A stretch of 64,000 nt of DNA from Setoptus koraiensis (taxonomy: Eukaryota; Arthropoda). The stretch is taken from assembly GCA_048013815.1 (NCBI GenBank), contig CM106586.1, positions 21,328,001 through 21,392,000 of the forward strand, read 5' to 3'. Position numbers and translations under genes: made by a program. The notes below the pieces were generated by a model. It made no database searches and was not told the DNA's origin. It saw only the letters and a program-made list of their open reading frames with translations. This document shows, one piece after another, positions 12,101 through 25,100 of the stretch. Every line of letters starts with the position of its first letter. The stretch's first letter is position 1.

Positions 12101-13600
12101 CTCATCATCAAGTCAAATATTAACATCATAAAAGAGACGCAACGCATTCTCCGCTGTCGGTCAGCCTATAATGAGCAGCGCGAGCATCATGTTGGCATAT
12201 CATCAAACAGGCTGTCATTGTCGCTGTCGTCGTGATTGCTGTTGCTCGTTTGATTGTGTTGACCTCGAGCGAGCATTACCGACAGCCGAAGCTTGTACAA
12301 CAACGACAACAACAACAAGTGGCTGCCCAGAGATGAGTCAAGAGCCGAACGGCAACTGTTGATTGTGGCGGCCGTTGATGAGCTTGTCTGAATTAATATA
12401 ATATTTAATATCTGCCGGCCGTGGCTAGCCCGCGATGTGCGCTGTGAACGATTTGTAAATATTGATCTTGTTGCTGGCTTCTATTTGTCAACCTCTCGAA
12501 CTTGATTTCGCTGGCTCGGTCGCTACGAGTTGCACCTCGCGACTCGTCCTAAGAGCGTCATTCCTGTTCGACGCTCATTGGAAAAAGTTGAAAAATTCTG
12601 AAATGCCCAAAATGCTCAACGGCATCCAATGGCCGGGCTACCGTTTTTACATTTTTGGCCTGTGTGTTGGTCCACTACTCAGCCAGTTATATCAATAGAC
12701 AGCAGCAACAAATTGACCTTTGTTTCAAATGGCGGGCGACGCGGCGCGGCGCGTTATCCGGCGAGCGCCAGTTGGCTCAGGGGATAATTACATGGTCAAC
12801 AGGGCCATGTGCGCCTGGCCAGACTGTGCAGATTCCGCACTATGGGTCGTCTATTTGAGTTTGCTGTCGCAGTGTGCGTTTGTGCAAACACTGCCAACAG
12901 CCAATTGGTGCCCCAGTTCGCGCGAGCCACTGTCCGGCCGACTCTCGGCAGACGAGGCGAAATGGCATTGCGGATCGCGGCCCATCCGCACCTTTCCAAT
13001 GGCGGCGCTGGTGGTGCCAAAAAGTCTGTCAATGACTCATTGCCGGTGAATGGCGGTTGCAATCAACTGTCACTACAGCCAGAAGACCAAAATGAATAAT
13101 GAGCCGGCCCATATAGGTTTGTCGTTTGGCCGGGCCACTTTCAAGGGCGTGATCGCGCCAGCGACGTCGCCGTCAATAATGCATGCCACACAAACTAATG
13201 GTGGCCCTCTCTGAATCCCCCTCTGAAGATACTACTTAACTCAAGTATATACTCCGCAAATGGTGTGTTTGCCGATAAACGTGCGCCACTGGAAACTATA
13301 GGCCGCTTGCGTTACTTGCGAACCAAGCGGCCAAAATGCGGCTCGTCTACCGCCGGCCCGGCCGTTTGCCGCTGGCGAGTGGTCATATCCGTTCGCCGGA
13401 GTGAAACACTTTGTGTGTCGTGACTGTTAACTTTATGTTGGTGTGTGTGACTTCTTCTCGCTTTTCTTCTCACTACTGTCACTGTGTGACCATGGGGGCC
13501 AAATATTCTTTAGCCACTTTGGGCAAACTTTTGGCCAACGAGCGCAGCAACTAAGCGCAAAGCTAAAGTTATAAAGGGACCAACTTATCGACTAGAAATA
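9200..13600. other. GC- and CpG-rich intergenic block
   Basis: This stretch is clearly richer in G+C and CpG than its surroundings, and for that reason carries many overlapping open frames on both strands (up to 217 codons at 11043-11696, minus). They overlap each other in several frames, show no domain, and look like by-products of composition. A short frame starting at 12842 has a signal-peptide-like beginning (see findings). Local direct repeats with core GACGCTCGGGC lie at 11366-11440, and a (CA)n tract at 10012-10033. Confidence 0.55.
10012..10033. repeat. (CA)n microsatellite
   Basis: Eleven CA units after a pyrimidine-rich tract. Confidence 0.9.
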
Positions 13601-15040
13601 TGTGTTGCCGCGCCGCGCCGTCAATTGCGGCCGCGTTAGCGATGCGCCAGCATAACGGCAATGATGGCAATGGTCTCCCAAATGGGGTGCTTCCAATCTA
13701 CTTGTTTGTTTAAATGTTGCAGAGTAAACAGACTCTCTCGTTAGTGGTTGGCCCTAACGTCGTCCACAAACCGAGAGTGCCTTCCAAAGACCACCAGAGA
13801 GAGAGAGAGAGAGAATATCACTCTATTTGCTTATAATCGCCAACATGTAAAACGTATACGTTATAAGACGCGCGTTGTAAGCGGCGTCCACGCCAGCGCC
13901 GATTATATCAGCGACGCACACATTACACAGTGTGTCAACAGCCTCCTTTTGGGCCTCACTCCACTGTCCACTGTGGCCCCGCTGCCATCCCGTAGATGCT
14001 AGCTGGAGTAGATATCTAACTGGCTCGTATATTCGCCCCTTCTCCGTCGGTGCATCTCCGGCGCAACAGATACGTGTTTGAGGTAAATTATCAATCAATT
14101 ATTATGCGACAGTTGGCCCTGACTGCCGCTGACAATGTGCCTATGTGGGGGAGCCTATAAACGATGAACGCTATCATCGGGCCACATCACAAGCCAATAT
14201 CGTTATATATCGTTTATGAGTTGGCGACCATAGACACGAGGCTTATCATCATATACATTGTAAGAGCCTATCATTGTGTGCTGACAAACCAAGTGTGTGC
14301 AATATTGTTGTTTTCCGTTGGTCGCCCCGAGCCGCTCACCCTGAGCGTGCTCACTCTCTCTATCCGACCGGGCCCAAAACAAATAGTATTCTTGCTACAA
14401 ATGGATTTATCCCTCGCGTTTCCAGTCCACGTTGTGTCCATCAGCCAGTTGATGGGTGACACAAATAAGATGAGAATGCCTTGAATAAGATGTTTCCATT
14501 GCGGAATACTCAACAGTGGGTATATACTGCGTGTGTACTTGCGAAGCGCTTGAGAAATATCCGAGCCAATGATTGGTTCAAAATCCAATTCTGTCCAGAT
14601 AACTGGACTCATTTCGTGCCTCTGCAACTCTCTGTCGACATCTCGTTTCGGGTAATTAATTATTATAATTGATATCCGGATAAATGTTTTGATGACTCTT
14701 TGGCCGCCGTTTCGAATCTGCTGCTTTTTGGCACAAAATAAAATCAAATATCTCCTCGTGCGCGTGCTTTATCAGCTGCTACACTTTGCATAAAAATGCT
14801 CTGATTCTTCGCACTGTAATGTGCGCCGAACTATCACGAGACTTCTCATCAATATTGCAATGTTCAATTATTGCATAATAATCTAATGCGAACAGAAAAA
14901 ATTGCAATTGTATTCTCTATAGGAGGCTGTCTGCCTGGCCGATGGAATCGCTGCTCAACAACAAATAGCTAGATACATATTGCAGTTCCCCATCGGGGCC
15001 GGTATTACATAAGGAAACAATAGCCAGCACTGTAGTAGCG
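13600..15040. other. Intergenic DNA upstream of the E1-like gene
   Basis: No gene that I can support. A 158-codon open frame on the minus strand (14271-14747) matches nothing I know and lacks clear splice or start signals. A (GA)n tract lies at 13796-13814. The 5' leader of the E1-like gene must end at 15040. Confidence 0.5.
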
Positions 15041-16342
15041 ATGGACAACAAATCATCCACCGGACCGGACAGATCCGACTCTCATAATCGGGCTAATAAG
15101 AAAAAAGCGGACAAGTTAAAAGTAAGAAGCAGCATGCTCTCGAGTCCGTCTGGCTCCACCGTGTCATCAGAAATGATGCCAAGCGGCATCAAGGGCGAGC
15201 CTTCAACAAGTAGGAGCGTTTACCGACCGCCGATTCAAAACACCGAGAAACCGATTCATCACAAACAACACAAGGTCTCTAAACCTCCATCATTCAGATT
15301 TGTCATGCCGAAACCGGAATGCATAGTTATCGATTTGCTTGGCACAATAGTAACGAAAAAATTCATGTCCACCTCTAATGATATTCGCTCTTTTGCCAAG
15401 AAACACCTAAACGAATATTTAGAAGACAATTGGCGCAAAAAGCCACTTAGGGTCATTTTGAATTATTTTAGAGGCTCCCAGCGTACTTGTCCAGAGAGCT
15501 TGAAATTGGGCGAGAAGCATGAGATGAGCAAAGAAGAAGCGATAGCACTAGCCAGAAATCACATACTGTACCGGATGAAAGCCCAGCCGGACAGCCCTGC
15601 CGTCGGAATATTTATGCTGGGCATCACAGAGTGGGGCTATTCAAAAAAATTACTTGTAACACCTGTTTATCCAGAAGTTCAAGAAACACTCAAGACATGG
15701 AATGAAACTCACAAGTTTCCCGTTTACATGGCTGTGGGCTCACCCGAATTTCTTTTGATGGTGCTAACTGCAACCACCAGTGGCAATCTGATACCCTTCT
15801 TCAAAGGTCACATGAACCTCACGGATTTTGATGGAAACAAAGTGAATAAAGACTTCAAGAAATTACTCGGCCTTTTAAAAATACCGCCCGGTAGAGTTTT
15901 GTATTTGACCAGATTTAGAAGCGACGCGAGAAAAGCCATCGAGAGTGGTCTCATGTCCATGATAGTGCTTAGGCATGATTTTGATAGCAACAATTTGATA
16001 CCTGCCGTACACAAATGGCGTGCAAAGAATCAGACCTTAGCTGACAAACCATCTAGTAAAAGAGGTGATGCCAAAGCACCCCCACCAGTGCCGAAAACGG
16101 AAGATGGAACTTTTATAAAGAAACTGGGGACAGCTTTGGGATTAGAGGCCATCGTAACTGGTGGACCTTCATGGGAGACTCAACGTCACATACTAATAAA
16201 TGCCTCAGAAGATATGGATCCGACTAAGTTACGAAATCCTAGTGATGAGCAAGCTATTCATTATCGATCTAGTCAATTGTTGGAGGAGGATCTTGATTAT
16301 TACAAGGTTTTATTATCGCTAGATGAGCTAGTATTTACTTGA
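15041..16342 (+). CDS. Enolase-phosphatase E1-like HAD protein, catalytic residues lost
   Basis: Intronless, 433 residues. The core resembles enolase-phosphatase E1 (ENOPH1/MASA), the HAD-fold enzyme of methionine salvage that turns diketo-methylthiopentyl phosphate into acireductone: CIVIDLLGTIVTKKFM at residues 94-109 (E1: LLDIEGTTTPIAFV), VYPEVQETLKTWN at 209-221, PVYMAVGSPEF at 227-237, LIPFFKGHM at 250-258, RVLYLTRFRSDARKAIESG at 285-303, and an ending EEDLDYYKVLLSLDELVF like human DEKTYYSLITSFSELYL. Key residues have changed. Motif I DxE is D98-x-L100. The motif II serine loop YSSGS is MAVGS. The acidic residue of LFLTDV is Arg291. Lys267 of motif III appears kept. About 90 extra residues stand at the N terminus and about 80 between the core and the tail. 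It is usually about 260 residues in animals. It is probably a pseudoenzyme, but the long clean frame suggests it is selected. Single-exon structure would fit a retrocopy. ATTAAA at 16369. Confidence 0.85.
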   Translation: MDNKSSTGPDRSDSHNRANKKKADKLKVRSSMLSSPSGSTVSSEMMPSGIKGEPSTSRSVYRPPIQNTEKPIHHKQHKVSKPPSFRFVMPKPECIVIDLLGTIVTKKFMSTSNDIRSFAKKHLNEYLEDNWRKKPLRVILNYFRGSQRTCPESLKLGEKHEMSKEEAIALARNHILYRMKAQPDSPAVGIFMLGITEWGYSKKLLVTPVYPEVQETLKTWNETHKFPVYMAVGSPEFLLMVLTATTSGNLIPFFKGHMNLTDFDGNKVNKDFKKLLGLLKIPPGRVLYLTRFRSDARKAIESGLMSMIVLRHDFDSNNLIPAVHKWRAKNQTLADKPSSKRGDAKAPPPVPKTEDGTFIKKLGTALGLEAIVTGGPSWETQRHILINASEDMDPTKLRNPSDEQAIHYRSSQLLEEDLDYYKVLLSLDELVFT

Positions 16343-16524
16343 CATTTGATCCAATTGACAATGAATTGATTAAAGAGACGACAAGTAACATGAAACTTTG
16401 AAAGATCGTTTAAAAACTGTTGAGTTTGCATCATTGCATCGTGCCATCGAACCGTTATATTTTGGCATTCCGCCACGTGTAATATGAGAGCTTCATTTTT
16501 GTTCTTTGAATTCTACATACACAA

Positions 16525-19123
16525 CTAGTTCCCCTTCCTCAGATAACTCATTGTCCGTCTATGCAAACTCATGAAGGGCATTTCAAAACAGACGCACAAT
16601 GCAATTCCAAACAGGGTAGAGATAAACATATTACCGATGATTATATAATGGAGCATCAGTTGACTAACCTCTAAAAGGAGATTTTGATTGCCATAGAAGA
16701 AGCAAACTATAATCATATGTGATAAATAGATAATGTAGGATGCTTTCCCCATCATAGCAAAGAATCCACAAGAGAGAATTCTGTTGAAAATGTTATCCCA
16801 TTTGTGGTGACAGGCCACTATAATCCATCCAATTGATAGGGACCATAATATAGGTGTTACTTGATTGTACAATGCCGCAACCACCGGCGTGTAGCTCCAT
16901 GTATCATTGAGCCACCAATGATTGGCAAAACTAACTGTTGCCAATGTCACCAGAGCGAGTGGCCAGCCAAAATGTTCATAATCACTGACGAGGTCCCTCT
17001 CTATTATATTGTTGCCCATCATATACCCTAAACATAAGCCAAAAAAGAAAGAGAATGAATGTGGATAAGGCGACCAAAAGTAACCCATCACATAATCGGT
17101 CCACACCTCGTCCACTTGTGGCACTGTGGCCAGCATGTTAGGTGTAAATCTTCCATTGATGTGCATATTTATGGCTTGGCAGGTGAGTATTAGCACAATT
17201 ATTAAGCCTAAAAAGAATGCTAATAATCGTCTCTTGCATACCAGTAGACAGATTAGTACTACTCCAATCAGATGATAGAACATATCGACGGATATCCACC
17301 AACTAACGAGATTACACATTTCGTCTGACTTATAAAATGATTGTAGGTGCAACAGATTGACCCAGAGATTCTTCTGACAGTTTTGCGAAAAGTAATGAGT
17401 TGTCTCGTACCAATGTGGACTGCCGCCAGGGTTAGATAAGGGCATAATTATGAAAAGTAAACCTGTTATAAGAACTTGCGGCGTCAGACGTAAATAGCGC
17501 CCTATCAAATGGTTAGACCAGCTGAAAATTTTCGCTTGATTTCTATTTGAGCTCCAAATTGAATAGGTGGTGAGTAGGCCGCTTATGAGGAAGAATGTAT
17601 CCACCAGATAATTGGCATTCAGTAGAGGCTGCGATACAGGATCTACCAGCGAATTCTCTATTTGATGTATCCGAGAGAATCCAGACCAATCGTTGTATTG
17701 CAACGAGTGAACCATCACTATCCAGAGCATAGTTATCGATCTGAGTCCGTTTAGGCAGGTGATCTCATTGGGTTTGCTAGGTCCTACATCAAGGAATGCT
17801 CTTGCATTCTCAATTAGTGAAAAGTCTTTTACATAGGCCATCCATGAGGTTCCATTTCTGAGATGAACACTTGAGTTGCCGGCGTCTATAATAATCATCT
17901 TGTTGGTAGCGTTACTACTGGCCGTATTTTCGAAGTTGTATGTAGCTTGTTCGTGGCTAATAAACATGACAATTGCATGTATCACAGATGAAACGGCAAC
18001 TAGAATTAGAAAGCTGCCTAGTATAATGAGTGCAACTTTTTGCATATAGCTGACTTGTCCTTGAATAATCAATATTTCGTCTTTAGCTAAAATGATGCCG
18101 TCGTTCGACGAACGATCATTTTGATTCACGTGGCATTTGATGGGTCCTGTCAGTATGTTTGCCCGGTCTCCAATGCGCCTTGCTAATATCTTGAGATCGT
18201 GAGGTCCACATCTGCTTGGTGTGCAGATACCTGTCTTGATGTAAATATAGTGGAAATATTGCGCATTATCAACGAGATGATAGAAGATGTCATTCGTGGC
18301 TGTTGAAAAATTGTTGTTAACTTGATGCAAACCATCTCGAAATAGCTTGGACAATTGTTTTTCCTTTGTGATGATCTTGTGAAAATGTGATCTCGACGGC
18401 ACCACAGGACGATAGCTCACAGAGCAATATTGGGGCTGGCCTAGCTTTTCGTTCAATCGCTCAGATAGGCCAGGTGAATATGCTTGGAGGCATCCATGAA
18501 AGGAGCCCGTATCCGAGTAAACTCCGTCAAGTAGACCGATCGGAGGAAAATTTCCCCAGGCGTTGAGCACTGATATTGTTAATTACAGTAATAATATTAG
18601 TAGTAGTAATAGTATGAGTGGCGGTAGAGAAAAGAAACATAATTAGAAAGAGGGATGATTGAAGGACAATGGATAAAGTGTCCATATACTCACTTCGTAT
18701 GGCCCAAGACTCGAGGGATCTGGCGGCCAATAGTGTCACGTTGATCGCCTCCAGGCAGCCATTAGACACTTTTGGCCCCTCCAATAGAAGCTCGTTCAAT
18801 TGGGGCCAGAGTTGATCCAGACGCCTGTTGACCATTTCGAGTGTCTTTAGCCTCATCAGAGACCATGCTCTGGATGCGTGCTCGACGCTTATGTTTTTGA
18901 AATCGTCATAGTTGCTCGAGGTGCGCAAATCCGGACCCGGTCTCGATAGTATTATCTTGAGATCGCTATCTACCTTTGAATTATTATTGATGATATTATC
19001 TATTGCAGTAAGATTAGTTGACGCTTGATATTCAGTAGGTAGAGGCACCTGTTGAGCGTGTAATGTTGCAAAGCCGCATATTAATACTGCGAGCAATGAT
19101 GCTATTTGTGCTGAAAAAATCAT
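16525..19123 (-). CDS. NRF-6-like membrane acyltransferase (nose resistant to fluoxetine family)
   Basis: Two exons, 19123-18694 and 18569-16525, with a 124-bp GTGAGT...AG intron; the splice joins WAIR to MLNAWGNFPPIGLL in the phase expected, giving 824 residues. The first ATG is at 19123, followed by a signal peptide (MIFSAQIASLLAVLICGFA). The luminal NRF domain follows, with the family features NGCLEAI, ...WAIRMLNAW..PIGLLDGVYSDTGSFHGCL, YCSVSY and GICTPSRCGP. Next comes a membrane segment, then an acyltransferase-3 domain starting ITCLNGLRSITMLWIVMVHS. Its conserved histidine (near residue 430) is kept, and about ten hydrophobic segments follow to the C terminus. In nematodes the family is tied to lipid/drug uptake in the intestine; in insects to gut and pH functions. 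The substrate is unknown. Convergent with the E1-like gene, 182 bases between stops. Confidence 0.92.
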
Positions 19124-19153
19124 CCTTGATTTCTTTTTTTTCGCCTCGTTCAA

Positions 19154-22100
19154 GATTTCAATACTAATTCATATCTTGTGTTGTCCTTATCAGATGCGAC
19201 TGAACAAGCTTTTTATGATTCGCAATCAAGAAGTCTCTTTATGGAGAGTGACGAGAATCAGCAATCAACACTTGAAATGGATGAGAATAAACTGACTGAT
19301 TTATCTACATTATTTAGTAACATTATAACGATGATGATTGTGATGGACAGAATAGTCTTGTAGATGACATAGAGAGGTTACTTGGCGACCAATGTCTAAA
19401 CATTTGAAAACAGAAACACTTCCATGCCTAAATTCGTATAGTGGTTTGAATAGAATTAATTATTTCGAAGTAATATGTAATCACTTTCGCTCGTTATTGA
19501 TTACTGCCCTAGGTGTTTTGACACATAGTTGACAGCATCGCAGTGAAACTATCTATTTTGTGTTACTTTGTCGACATAATCACATTTTATATAACTTATA
19601 TCACATTGATGAATTGCCCATTAGCTGTTAGTGAGACTCGATAAAGATGCTTCGAAGAACTTGCCGAGTTGCTGCCATTCGCCTGATTCAACTAACTTAC
19701 TCTTACTGGGACGAAGCAAACGATTTTTACTATTGCAAAAAAGGAAAATTCCAATATCATCGTGTCGTTCGAAAGTGCTGTCGAGAACCGACAAACATAC
19801 GGAGAGTTTAGATGGTTGTTACAGTAGAAGAAAGAACCTTGCACACAGAGGTTTAACCACTCATGATTTTAAAAGCTGTAGGCATGTTTTTACCTACTCC
19901 AATTGTTTACATTATTGAAAGAAGTCTAACGAAATCTTTGAAGAAAAAAGCATTGATAGACGAACAGGTAATGACATGGATTTCTTTATCTGACGACCAT
20001 TCTTAACCATTCATAGGCCTTAGATATTCGAAATAAAGCAATGGATGAACTCCGATTCGAATCAAATGTTAAGTGAAGAGAAGTGAGAGCGAGAGTTTGT
20101 CTACATTCGACACTTGTCTTTTGAATCTTTTCTCGAGCTTTGATTCATATTTTGGCTGTAATCATTGTTTTTGTTGTCTTGATAAAGTAACTAGATGTAA
20201 ATCAAACACATAGCAAAGAGAATCGCTTAGACTTCAATCGAAAGTTTTCTTTCTAATACCCGCATTGAGTGCGCGAGTAGGGTTGTTATGACGATTGCAT
20301 ATTGACACAACAATTGATGTTGAATAAACATTGTGAAGTCACATCGACACAATGGATTGAGAAGGAAGAGAGAAACTCTCATATGTTTGCCTATTCAGTT
20401 GTTTTTTAACCCATTAATTGTTTCGTCCAATCGTAAACTGACCAATTTATATATAAACCATAAGACCATTCCACAAAACTGCACAAAACAAGAGCTTGCA
20501 AATTGCCAAACGTCATTTGTAACTTCTCTGAGGTCAATCGGCAGACATCAATGTCAAATATAGCAAGATAATACGTACATTTTAGCCAGTTTTGAGGTAT
20601 GGGGAGCATAGAGGGAATTATTCCGTTCACACGACCATTATTTTATTTCATCACCTAACAATCAAGTCCGTCTACACAGCTTCACAGCGATTTATGTATT
20701 TAAATTATACCGATTAGATTATGTCGGAGAATCCATGAATGTTGCTACTCAACATCACCGGTCTTAATGTTGCAAAGAGTTACATACTCACCTGCACATT
20801 AGGATTGATATTATTAAGCTAATGTCTACAAACTGTTTCACTTCAAATCACACCTAACTACTTTACATAGTTCTAATATGAGATTGTGAGTGTCATGCTA
20901 AAGACAGAACGCTCCAAGTTATATTGTAATCGCAATAGTGAGAGGGCTCTTCAAGGTTAGACACACTACAGCCACTTGAGAAAAACTATCAGACGGAGTT
21001 TTTATGATTGTCTAGGCACAGAAGAGAAGAGAGTAAGAGTTCGATCTATGATAGTTGATCACAAGAACTTGGTCTACCCTACTCAAGTTAATATTAATAA
21101 CACCATAAACAATGGAGGCTTTTGCCATCCTTGTTAGCCTCGGTACTATGCTGCCGAAGCAGCGAATACTACGGATCGGCAACCAGCTTTCTAAAGAAGA
21201 ATGGACTGTACTAATGATGTCTGCAACTCATAAGTTACGAGTCGTAACGTGATGAAGGCAATGGGAGTAGTGCGAATCTAACATCGGTTGTTGAGATGTC
21301 TGTCAATGATCACTATAAATAGCAATCTTCGAGAACTGATCACAAAAGCATGGTCTGTTGAGAAATTGAAAATTGAACGAACCACACTTAATCAAAAAAT
21401 CCGATCGGTGCGATTTAGCTTATTTGACAAGCACACTCGGAAGAAAAAAATGGTCCCAAATCATCATATTCAAGTACAACTTTGAAAGAGGCAGAATTGA
21501 AATGTAAGAGCTAGACGATGATTTTCTTCTCGTGATCATTTTGACCTCGAATCCGATTCGCTATGAAGCATTGAATTTTATTGATGCATAATGACTAGTA
21601 GCTGACTAGTTCGAGTGGTGACTGATTTTCACTGCTAACATAGATGCGAAAGGGACGGCCATCATTTGACTCCAAGACGTAGAGGCAAATGATATCGTTG
21701 CTTTATGATCAACGAGATAGATGAGTCCAGCCGGCGCGTCCAAATGTCCATGAGGTCAGAATATCCATCCATTCCCGGTTTCACTCCACTGGTTCTAATA
21801 ATCCTCGTGATAATAGGCAAATATCCACATATGGGTCCTGGGGGCATTCCGGGAAGGAAAATTTGGGAACAGAAACTCGGTTAGTTTTTCCTGACGGCAG
21901 AATGACATGAAGTGCAAGATCACTGCGAATGGTACATACCTATATGGTCCACGTCCTGGTAGAGTTTGAAGTAATTAATCAAGGAAGCCGCCTGGAAGAT
22001 GAAGTAGAAATATTCTCACATCGTGCACAAAAATCCCCCGACAGGTGCATAAAAAATCAACACATCCTCAAGATAGTCATGGATCATCTAGCAAATTCTT

Positions 22101-25100
22101 CGATATGTTGGAGCTGTTCTAGTTTACAGAGCGCGATAGTTCGTTCGTTAAGTTCTTCGGATCTCTTCAGCCTTCTCTCATAAACTGAGCATTGATTCGA
22201 GTTGAAACTTGCTCGCAGCGTTGATCAGACCAACAATTGAATTACCTTCAGCGCACAAAACACCATGGTGGGCCAATGACCAGTCTACTTAAAGACAGAT
22301 GCATTGACCCATCATGTTGCTTTGCCACGCGATAAGGCAGAAAGGATACCAAGGGGTGATCCGTCGGAAAATTCAAGGTTCATGATCCTGCTCAGGATGC
22401 ACTGTTGGATTACATTGATCCGCTAGGAAAGTGCTAGTATGCTAGAGTTATAACTCATAGGCTTGTCATGTCCAAAATGCTCACATCCAATAATATTCAT
22501 CATTTCATCAAGAACGAGCCGATGGCAAACAAAAGAAAACCAATAGATGGAAGTTCATACGAAGTATATCGAAGCGAAGTGAAAGAATAAGTTCCTCAAA
22601 CTAATCCATGAATCATCGCCCTAGAATTCCATAATAAGAGAGAATCCCTCGCGCTCTCGAACATTCCCAAAAGTATTCTCCAATATCTTCTTTGATGCAC
22701 GCTTTCTAAGTCCTACAGTAGAAGTGATAAAGTCAATGTGAAAAAAATCCCTGCCAATCGTCAATGAATTGAGTACATGGACTCAGGGCCGTCACGCAAA
22801 ACGCAACAACTTCCTGTCACATGTCGCTTGGTTCCGTCATCTTTCTAGGTCAAATGGCAATCCGATAGTTGGAGTGATTTTGATTGTACTCTAAGATCAT
22901 AATTTCAGAGTGCTTGAGACTAGCAAGCTTAAAGTTGTTAGAGACTTCTTTAGAGTTGTTGTATATGGATATATATATATTCACGAGTTTGATTGCCAGT
23001 TGGAGGACTACACCGGAAATGCGGGCCAGTAAGTAGATACACCCGAGTGATCCTGATAAACAGAGTAGACGCTTATTAGAAAAAAAGTTGACGTGAACTT
23101 TACCAAGTAGAAGATATTCCTTAAATTGGGAACCACAAGAGCAAGTACCTCCTGTACTAGCCGTTTGTCGCATTGGGTGTAGTCAAGAGTTTATAGTCCT
23201 CAACCATGGAGTATTTTTCTGCAAGTACAATCTAGGATTAAGTCAGTAGTGTAAGAATGTACACCTCGTATCTGTGCTGTGATTCGTGGTAAACTTGCTA
23301 AATCAAGCTCAGTCCGAAGGTTAGTGATAATGAAAAGTTGTCACAATTCATGGTTACTAGTATAATTTTGGGACAATCAGTGGCCAAGAAAGATGATTAC
23401 TTTGATGATCCAAGGCGTATCTAGGTCCCAGATTTTCGCTACTGATCATTTAGTACTTAGATTTGTAAATGCAAGGTGAGGTATGATAAATTCGAGTTCG
23501 ACCATGAAACTCGAATTAGGTTTAATACTGTCATCAAGCAGTGTCCCGTCAATGGGTTAAACTTCGATTGTAAGGCTAGATTATCAGTCTGTAAGAGTAT
23601 CGGGAGTACGAATGAGTACGGAATGGTTCAGGCTGTGCCACATGATGATGCAACAGCTTTGCGGCCCATCTGAAGGGCTGAGTGGGGTTTCACGTCAGGT
23701 TTTACGCATGATGTAACAATTTTTGGCCAGACTAAGGTCTGATTGTGCGTTTAGGCTAAGCTAAGTGATGTAACAATTTTCGGCCGGACAAAGGGCTGAA
23801 TAAAGGTTTTAGGGTAGGTTGAGTGTTGTAACAATTTTCTGCCAAACAGAGGGCTGAACATAGACTCTACGCATGGTCAAGTGATTTAACAAATTTCGGC
23901 CGGACAAAGGGCTGAATATCGGTTGTACGCTAGGTTAAGTGATTTAACAATTTTCTGCCAGACAAAGGGCTGAATATCGGATATAGGCTAGATTATATGG
24001 TGTAACAATTTTCGGCCCAACGAAGGGGCTAAATGTGATATACGTCATGTCGCGCGTGATGTAACAATTTTCGGCCAGACTAAGGGCTGAATATTGATTA
24101 TGCGCTAGATTAGGTCATGTAACAACTTGTCGGCCCGACTAGGGGGCTGGTGGTTTGTCACATTATGAAACAAATGGGGATTCAACTGATGTTTGTTGAC
24201 GAAGAGATGAGGGTATGAAGTGGGAAGATTATGGGTCCATAGAAGATTGTATTATGGTTACAAATTGCGACTAAAGAATCTCGATAAGAATTTATCAATC
24301 AAAGTGTCGATAGATAAACAAGTATAGGTAGATTTGATCTGAACTTACATTAATAGGCTCAATGACGAATCCCTCCGTGAAGGTCCTTGGATAATTCTAT
24401 AAAAACATAAATTAATATCTACAAATTCTGATACATAGATTGGAGATCATATAAAGTGGATAAACTCTTCATTTTGATATACAAATTCTCGATACAAATG
24501 AATAATTCAATTATTTAAAGCTAAACCGTACGCGCGATCCGGATTCGAGAAAAATCCGAATGAGGCTTACATCGTAGCCGATAGAAGCAGCTAGAAAATA
24601 GTAAATACGCAATTTACTCTGTTTTGTACTCGTAAACACTATGTAGGGGGAAGAGACTGAAGCGAAATCTAGGACAATCAGTACAAAAAGGCTATGACTC
24701 ACACATTGCCGACCCCCCAACTATGTGCGGGTATGTGCGATTGAAGGAACAGCCGATCTGGCCTACCTAAAGCATTTGTTTATCCAATGCATTGGTTTAT
24801 GAAAATGATCGTCAGGGGCGCTGGCATCGCTTACAAACCAGCACAGAATAAAGACTGTTCCGATAAATGTTTGCGCGCTTTAGCTCATTGAGCGTCAGCC
24901 TTTGTTCATTGTCTCCTTACCAGCTTTGACTGGTGTAGTCGCTCACCCTGGCTGTGGAAAGCTGAGCAGCGCCGCCCTTGCGGATTCTTCTACAAGCCTG
25001 TTCATACGCACTAGGAAAAGTGCAAAGAAGCAGATGCTATTTTTCCCCTCTCAGTCCCGCTACATTTACGCATATGAAGGGAAACGTGAGAAGGGGTGAA

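Noticed and set aside
14271-14747. 158-codon minus-strand frame
   Set aside because: Looks partly protein-like, but no family, no start context and no partner exon could be found.
23650-24160. Regularly spaced repeats that might suggest a CRISPR array
   Set aside because: Units are contiguous and diverged without unique spacers, and the DNA is eukaryotic; it is a satellite.
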